Source: DASWIG01 sp965371445 (GTDB lineage Bacteria; Acidobacteriota; Thermoanaerobaculia; Multivoradales; J023). Taken from it: DNA of 61,129 nt. The notes beneath the pieces are model-generated. The model saw only the letters and a list, made by a program, of their open reading frames with translations, made no database searches and had not been told where the DNA came from. The stretch spans positions 1-61,129 of the forward strand of contig CBDUYN010000040.1 of assembly GCA_965371445.1 (NCBI GenBank), given 5' to 3'. Of this stretch, positions 56,633-61,129 are shown piece after piece (the first letter of the stretch is position 1; every line of letters begins with the position of its first letter). The position numbers and the translations under genes were made by a program.

Positions 56633-57247
56633 TTAGGGATTCAGGCTGCGGAGGCCGAAAGGGCGCGGCACGAAGTCGTCCGGCGTCGCCAGCTCGACCA
56701 GGTCGTCCGCGAGCGTTGCCAGGTAGAGGCCTTTCTTCAGGGCCAGGGAGCGCAGCCCCTCGGGAATCGTGACGGCGGCGAGGATGCCGAAGAGCTTCTT
56801 TCCGCGGTGCTCGGGAAAACCTCGCGGAAACCTCCTCAGATGGCCGAGGAGCTGTTGCATGCCGTCGAGCCGCAGATGGCTCTTGATTTCGACGACGTAG
56901 ACTTCGTCGATCTTCTCCCCGGCGTGGCCGACCGTGTCGAGCTCGTAGGTTTCGCCGTCGACCTCCATGTACTCGGGAGCGGTGACCTGTGTCATGCCGA
57001 ACCGTCCGCGCAGGACGCGTTCAAGGGAGGGCCTGAACATGGACTCGGTGTAAAGGCCAAGCGAGTTGCCGAGCGCACCGAGTTGGCGGTGAATACCGGT
57101 GATCAGGCGGTCCACCTCCAGGCGGGTGGCCAGGGTCTCTTCCCGTAAATCGCGGATCATACGGCTGTTTTCGGCCACCGCACGGCTGTTTTCGGCCACC
57201 GCACGGCTGTTTTCGGCCACCAGGGCTTTGAGCTCTTCGTCGGTCAT
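56633..57247 (-). CDS. PD-(D/E)XK-like protein with heptad repeats (DUF3782-type)
   Basis: ATG 57247 follows GAGGAGG. The 204-aa protein has an N-terminal repeat AENSRAV three times, continuing into a coiled coil of about 50 residues. A nuclease-like domain follows with ELDTVGHAGEKIDEVYVVEIKSH, which fits the D...ExK core of the PD-(D/E)XK superfamily. DUF3782-type proteins share this coiled coil plus nuclease-fold layout; their function is not established. The repeats come from an exact 21-bp tandem array. Confidence 0.75.
   Translation of the reverse strand: MTDEELKALVAENSRAVAENSRAVAENSRMIRDLREETLATRLEVDRLITGIHRQLGALGNSLGLYTESMFRPSLERVLRGRFGMTQVTAPEYMEVDGETYELDTVGHAGEKIDEVYVVEIKSHLRLDGMQQLLGHLRRFPRGFPEHRGKKLFGILAAVTIPEGLRSLALKKGLYLATLADDLVELATPDDFVPRPFGLRSLNP
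57161..57221. repeat. 21-bp tandem repeat, three copies
   Basis: The unit starting ACGGCTGTTTTCGGCCACC lies at 57161-57181 and 57182-57202, with a third copy from 57203 to 57221. It encodes the seven-residue AENSRAV repeats on the minus strand. Copy-number change would add or remove exact heptads without breaking the frame. Confidence 0.95.
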
Positions 57248-57386
57248 CGGCGCCTCCTCGACAAGGATAGCACAGTGGCTCTGCCCATCGGCCCGCCACA
57301 CGTGACAACGCCAAGCCGTACCGTAGCCACGTCCTGGCCATCCACGTCCACCCAGATGGGCTTCGGCCCCGGAGCCTCCCGGGAAA

Positions 57387-58328
57387 TCAGCCGGCGGCGG
57401 CCGGCTCGCGAAGCATCCCGCCCACGTGCTCGTGGGCGTGATAGGAGCTACGCACGAGCGGACCCGACTCGCAGTGCGCAAATCCCAGCTCGAGGGCGAA
57501 GCGCTTGTACTCGGCGAACTCCTCGGGCGGCACGTAGCGGTCGACCGGCAGGTGCTTGGTCGTCGGTTGCAGGTACTGCCCCAAGGTCAGCACCTCGACG
57601 CCGGCCGCCCGGACGTCCCGCAGGGTCGCATAGAGCTCCTCGCGTCTCTCGCCGATCCCGACCATGAGCCCCGTCTTGACGCGTCCGGCGTACTCGCCCC
57701 GGTCGCGGCGCCCGGCAGCGTCGGCGAGGAGCGCCAGGGTACGCTCGTAGCTCGAGCCGGGACGCGCCTTGCGGTACATGCGGGGCACCGTCTCGACGTT
57801 GTGCGAGAAGATCTCGGGCCGCGCCGCGAGCACGACGTCGAGGGCGTCGACGACGCCCCGGAAATCGGGGGTCAGGACCTCGACCGCGGCCTGCGGATTG
57901 CGTTCGTGGACGGCTTCGACGACCGCCGCCCAGTGACGGGCGCCGCCGTCGTCCAGATCGTCGCGGTCGACCGAGGTCAAGACGGCGTGCCGGAGCTCCA
58001 TCTTGGCCACTGCTTCCGCGACGTTGCTGGGCTCGCCGGGGTCGACGGGTCCCGGTTTCCCGGTGGCGACGGCGCAGAAGCCGCAGCGCCGGGTGCAGGT
58101 GTCGCCGAGGATCATGAAGGTCGCGGTACCGTGCTCGCCCCAGCACTCGTAGATGTTGGGGCAGCGCGCCTCCTCGCAGACGGTGTTCAAATGGAGCTTT
58201 TCCACGAGGCCGCGCACCTGCCGGAAGCTCTCCGGCGTGGCGAGCTTGATGCGCAGCCACTCCGGACGCCGCCGCCGCGGCAGGGGCCTTGCGGAAGGTT
58301 GGCTGTCGATCTGGACGAGCTCTGCCAT
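57387..58328 (-). CDS. lipA: lipoyl synthase
   Basis: The 313-aa radical SAM enzyme inserts two sulfurs into octanoyl groups on lipoate-dependent proteins. The auxiliary cluster ligands are C51, C56 and C62 (VCEEARCPNIYECWG); the SAM cluster ligands are C78, C82 and C85 (CTRRCGFC). The C-terminal GPLVRSSYHA motif gives the Ser ligand. Length and motif order are canonical. No lipB is seen next to it; glk lies just upstream (37-bp gap). Confidence 0.97.
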   Translation of the reverse strand: MAELVQIDSQPSARPLPRRRRPEWLRIKLATPESFRQVRGLVEKLHLNTVCEEARCPNIYECWGEHGTATFMILGDTCTRRCGFCAVATGKPGPVDPGEPSNVAEAVAKMELRHAVLTSVDRDDLDDGGARHWAAVVEAVHERNPQAAVEVLTPDFRGVVDALDVVLAARPEIFSHNVETVPRMYRKARPGSSYERTLALLADAAGRRDRGEYAGRVKTGLMVGIGERREELYATLRDVRAAGVEVLTLGQYLQPTTKHLPVDRYVPPEEFAEYKRFALELGFAHCESGPLVRSSYHAHEHVGGMLREPAAAG

Positions 58329-58364
58329 GACGTCACCAGTCTACAGGATTCGAGCGACTTCCCG

Positions 58365-59327
58365 TCATCGCAGCGACAGGGCGCGGGCGACGCCCAGGAT
58401 CCCGGGCTGGGAGTGGTTGATGTGGTAGACCGGGACGTCGCGCAGATAAGCGGAGGCGCGTCCTTTGTCCTCGAAGCGGGCGAGGAAGAGGTCGCGGCGA
58501 AAGACGTCGCCCATCTTGGCGAGGATGCCCCCTCCCAGGTAGACGCCGCCGCGGGCGCCCAGGCAGAGGACGAGGTCGCTGGCGACGGCGCCGAGCTGCG
58601 CGCTCCAGATCTCCACGGCGCGGGACGAGAAACGGCAGACCCCCGAGGCCGCTCGGGCGACGACGTCCCACGGCTGAAGCTCCTCCGGTTTTTCCCCCTC
58701 GAGGTCGCAGAGGACCCCGTAGATCGTGGCGAGCCCCGGACCGGAGACGACCCGCTCGCAGGAGACGTGCCCGCCGTGCTCCTTGGAGATCGCCTGGGCG
58801 ATCTCCCACTCGACGTCGTTCGCCGGCGCGAAGTCGCGGTGCCCGCCTTCGCCCGGCAACGAGATCCAGCCGCCGTTGGCTTCGACCAGGGTCGAGACCC
58901 CGAGCCCGGTGCCGGGGCCGAGGACGACGCGCGGCGTCTTGGGGACGACGCGGCCGGGGCGTAGGAGCTCGGTGCCGGTCCTGTCGAGGTCGGGGATGGC
59001 AAGGGCCAGGGCCTCGAAGTCGTTCATGACGACGAGCTCGTCAAAAGCGAGCTTCTTGCGCAGCTCGGCAATCGAGAAGCTCCAGGCGAGATTGGTCAGC
59101 TGGATCCGGTCGGAGCCCACCGGCGCCGCGACGGCGATCGCCGCCCGGCTCGGCCGCTCGCTACCGCCGGCGCCGGCGAGGTAGGCCTCGATCGCCGCCG
59201 CCAGGCTGTCGTGTTCCTTGGTTTGCAGGATGGAGATACGTTCGATCTGGCCCGCGACGCGCAGCGCGAAGCGGGCATAGGTCCCGCCGACGTCGGCCAA
59301 GAGATCGCAACCGCTTCGTACAGCCAA
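58365..59327 (-). CDS. glk: glucokinase
   Basis: The 320-aa protein is an E. coli Glk-type glucokinase (ATP-dependent glucose to glucose-6-phosphate). It has LLADVGGTYARFAL (phosphate motif), VVMNDFEALALAIP, GPGTGLGVSTLVE, GEGGHRDFAP and GGVYLGGGILAKM. All key segments appear intact. It lies between the VWA gene (22 bp) and lipA, suggesting a short housekeeping transcript. Confidence 0.95.
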   Translation of the reverse strand: MAVRSGCDLLADVGGTYARFALRVAGQIERISILQTKEHDSLAAAIEAYLAGAGGSERPSRAAIAVAAPVGSDRIQLTNLAWSFSIAELRKKLAFDELVVMNDFEALALAIPDLDRTGTELLRPGRVVPKTPRVVLGPGTGLGVSTLVEANGGWISLPGEGGHRDFAPANDVEWEIAQAISKEHGGHVSCERVVSGPGLATIYGVLCDLEGEKPEELQPWDVVARAASGVCRFSSRAVEIWSAQLGAVASDLVLCLGARGGVYLGGGILAKMGDVFRRDLFLARFEDKGRASAYLRDVPVYHINHSQPGILGVARALSLR

Positions 59328-59348
59328 GAGCTGAGCCTCTCTCGAAAG

Positions 59349-60566
59349 CTAATTCACCCACTGCGACGCAAGCTTCGTCTCCAGCGGCCGGTTGGGACGC
59401 CGTCCGCCCAGGACGTCGACGGCCTTGGCCAGCCCTTCCAGGGTGAGCTCAAACATGGGAAAGACCTCGCGGATCAGGGCGATCGACGGCGAGCGCCAGA
59501 TGCGGCGCGACTCCGGATTGAGCCAGACCGAGCTCGGCGCGCGTTCGCGGAGCCGGCGCAGCCACATGATCCCCGGGTCGCGGTTGTGGTGGTAGAAGTC
59601 GATGGCGCCGCCGGCGTGGGTGAGCTCGAAGGGGCTCATCCAGGCGTCGCCTACCAGGATCACCGACCAGGTCCGGTCGATTTTTTTCAGCATCTCACCC
59701 GTCGGCTTGCCGTGCAGGTGGTAGATGTCTGTGTAGAGCCGCTCATAGATGCAGTTGTGGAAAAAGCGGCTCTCGAAGCTCTTGAAATGGTTGGCGGCAT
59801 GGGCGGCGCTGAAGAGACGCTCGGTGAGCGCGGCGTGGGGGTCCATGGAGCCGCCGACGTCGATTAAAAGCAGGAGCTTGATGCGGTTCTTGCGCGGCGG
59901 CGCGAAGACGAGGTCGATCTCGCCTCCCGCGCGGGCGCTACGATCGATCGTCGCGTCGAGGTCGAGCTCCTCGGGTCCCTCGTCCTTGCCGAGACGGCGG
60001 AGCCGCCGCAACGCGACCCCGATCTGGCGGGTGTCGAGCACGAGGTCGCCGCGCAGGTTCTTGAAGCGGCGCTCGCCCGCCACCTGGATCGCCGAGCGTC
60101 CGCCTCCCGTGCCGCCGATGCGGATCCCCGCCGGATGGGCGCCGCCGTGGCCGAAAGGGGCAGTGCCGCCGGTACCGATCCAGCGGTCGCCGCCGTCGTG
60201 GCGCTCGGTCTGCTCGCGCAGCCGTTCGAGGAACTTCTCGCGCAGCTCGTCGAGCTCGAAGGCGCGGATCGCGGCGAGCTCCTCCGGCGTCAGCTCGCGC
60301 GGCAGGACCGGGTCCTCCAGCCAGGAGAGGAGCTCCTCGCTCAGGTTGAACTGCCGCTCCACGCCGCGAAAGTAGTCGACGAAGGCGCGGTCGTAGAGGT
60401 CGTAGAGGGTCTCGTTCTTCACCAGAAGCGCCCGCGCCAGGTGGTAGAAGACCGAGAGGTTGGCCCGCGCGTGGCCCTCCGCTAAGGCACGCGTCAGCCC
60501 CAGCCACTCGGTCAGGGTGACCCTTAGGCCGTAGGAGCGCAGGTGGAAGAGGAAATCGGTAAACAT
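59349..60566 (-). CDS. VWA-domain (CoxE-like) protein
   Basis: ATG 60566 gives 405 aa; the open frame further up is repeat antisense. The N-terminal half is helical (FLFHLRSYGLRVTLTEWLGL). The C-terminal half carries a CoxE/VWA fold with the MIDAS-like segment LLLLIDVGGSMDPHAALTE, an imperfect DxSxS (Asp-Val-Gly-Gly-Ser), and late VGDAWMSPFEL. Such proteins often work with MoxR AAA+ ATPases in protein maturation; no MoxR gene is in this window, and it may lie just beyond the edge. Confidence 0.85.
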   Translation of the reverse strand: MFTDFLFHLRSYGLRVTLTEWLGLTRALAEGHARANLSVFYHLARALLVKNETLYDLYDRAFVDYFRGVERQFNLSEELLSWLEDPVLPRELTPEELAAIRAFELDELREKFLERLREQTERHDGGDRWIGTGGTAPFGHGGAHPAGIRIGGTGGGRSAIQVAGERRFKNLRGDLVLDTRQIGVALRRLRRLGKDEGPEELDLDATIDRSARAGGEIDLVFAPPRKNRIKLLLLIDVGGSMDPHAALTERLFSAAHAANHFKSFESRFFHNCIYERLYTDIYHLHGKPTGEMLKKIDRTWSVILVGDAWMSPFELTHAGGAIDFYHHNRDPGIMWLRRLRERAPSSVWLNPESRRIWRSPSIALIREVFPMFELTLEGLAKAVDVLGGRRPNRPLETKLASQWVN

Positions 60567-60604
60567 GGCCGGCGCGATCCTACCGGAAGCCCCGGGGATT
60601 TTCC

Positions 60605-61033
60605 ATGGTGGTCGATTCGCCTCGGTTTTTTCGCCGGTCGGTTGCGCAAGGAGACGAGCAAGAAGGGTCGTCGCCACGGCGGCAAGAAGAAGAAGGAGCT
60701 GGAGGCGTCTCTGAGATCCGGCCCGAGCTTCGAATCGCCGCCGGAGAGCTCCCTGGAATCCGGCCCGAGTTTGGATTTGACGGCAGAGACCTCTCTGGAA
60801 TCCGGCCCGAGCTTGGTTTTGCCGCCGGTGACCTCTCTGGAATCCGGCCCGAGCTTGACTTTGACGGCGGAGACCTCTCTGAAATCCGGCCCGAGCTTGG
60901 ATTCGCGGGTGACCAAAACCCGCCGGGGCGAGAAACGGCGACGCGTGTCGTCGGTCCGAGGCGTCGGGACGCGGGAACAGCCCTCGATCACGCCCGACAC
61001 GCCGCGTCCGACCGCGGAAACCACGGCCGGTGA
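60605..61033 (+). CDS. uncertain ORF spanning the 42-bp repeat array
   Basis: From ATG 60605 a 142-aa frame runs through the tandem repeats, giving copies of GIRPELGF with GDLS. No ribosome site is obvious. Because the period is 42 bp, all six frames stay open across the array. Another plus frame (Lys-rich GRRHGGKKKKELEASL, then SLESGPSL repeats) and a minus frame (KLGPDSREV repeats) are equally open, the former to the window edge. I cannot tell which, if any, is translated. Confidence 0.25.
   Translation: MVVDSPRFFRRSVAQGDEQEGSSPRRQEEEGAGGVSEIRPELRIAAGELPGIRPEFGFDGRDLSGIRPELGFAAGDLSGIRPELDFDGGDLSEIRPELGFAGDQNPPGRETATRVVGPRRRDAGTALDHARHAASDRGNHGR
60705..60905. repeat. 42-bp tandem repeat array, about five copies
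   Basis: The marker AATCCGGCCCGAG recurs at 60715 (as GATCC), 60757, 60799, 60841 and 60883, exactly 42 bp apart. The rest of each unit (such as CTTGACTTTGACGGCGGAG) is diverged by a few bases. The period equals 14 codons. It lies upstream of the VWA gene in the otherwise unassigned stretch 60567-61129. Beyond about 60910 I see no recognisable gene apart from possible continuation of an open frame to the window end. Confidence 0.9.
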
Positions 61034-61129
61034 CCCCCCGAAGGTCGCGGCAGTACGCCGTAACGGCGACGTGTGCAGGCTGCACGTGGCGTCGTTACGC
61101 GGTAACCGGCGTCCGTCGGCCAGCGCTCG

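Noticed and set aside
57161..57221. CRISPR array
   Set aside because: Contiguous 21-bp repeats without spacers; they are coding heptad repeats.
60705..60905. CRISPR array
   Set aside because: The repeats are contiguous diverged 42-bp units with no unique spacers of constant size.

Overview
The window is about 61 kb of high-GC DNA. I infer an anaerobic or facultatively anaerobic Acidobacteriota-like bacterium (Thermoanaerobaculia or a relative). The grounds are the paired ECF sigma factor and Ser/Thr kinase-TPR protein, an ADOP/MacB-type permease, many TPR-CHAT proteins and a class I benzoyl-CoA pathway. Taxonomy is an inference. I see no rRNA, tRNA or CRISPR array.

Region 1 (1-3.9 kb) is a scrap zone. 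It holds a SprT-like/SymE-like relic, an IS256-family transposase, a decayed AraC-type regulator, an intact secreted MORN protein, and two C-terminal remnants of CHAT-domain genes on either side of that MORN gene.

Region 2 (3.9-21.6 kb) is a protease/repeat-protein locus built as two convergent gene sets whose last stop codons are about 4 bp apart. The plus set has a secreted or anchored TPR-CHAT protein, a small charged protein, a caspase/gingipain-like protein split by a frameshift, a secreted TPR protein and a Cys-rich protein split by an in-frame TGA. The minus set has an unrecognised protein with an HTH-like tail, a one-TM coiled-coil protein, a 74-aa protein, a second TPR-CHAT protein and a 1370-aa helical-repeat protein. 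I consider this a leading candidate for an undescribed signalling or conflict system.

Region 3 (21.6-32.5 kb) has a secreted beta-rich protein, a long inverted repeat, the kinase-TPR and ECF sigma pair, a peptidoglycan-binding pesticin/lysozyme-like protein, an AT-hook protein, an ADOP permease, an MFS transporter and an SDR.

Region 4 (32.6-40.4 kb, minus strand) is a complete central benzoyl-CoA pathway in the order had-oah-dch-bcrCBAD. It covers ATP-dependent dearomatisation through to 3-hydroxypimelyl-CoA. Divergent from it is a HemN-like radical SAM gene. The intergenic region carries a palindrome, TATGAC-GTCG-GTCATA.

Region 5 (42.2-47.8 kb) holds an RHH/DUF5678-like plus retropepsin-like pair, and a metallophosphoesterase-NACHT-pentapeptide-WD40 STAND system split by a frameshift. 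The 3' end of that system abuts a truncated vapC next to an intact vapB-like gene.

Region 6 (47.9-56.5 kb, minus) is a six-gene redox operon: NHL protein, Tat-exported ferredoxin, NapH-like membrane ferredoxin, membrane-anchored NuoE, NuoF with extra clusters, and a GltD-like FeS flavoprotein. Its promoter region carries a near-identical copy of the palindrome near had/hemN (14 of 15 core bases match). That suggests co-regulation with aromatic degradation and possibly a role in supplying electrons to benzoyl-CoA reductase. A PQQ-repeat protein lies upstream.

Region 7 (56.6-61.1 kb) is largely housekeeping: a PD-(D/E)XK-like protein, lipA, glk and a VWA/CoxE-like protein. It ends in a 42-bp tandem repeat array of unclear coding status.
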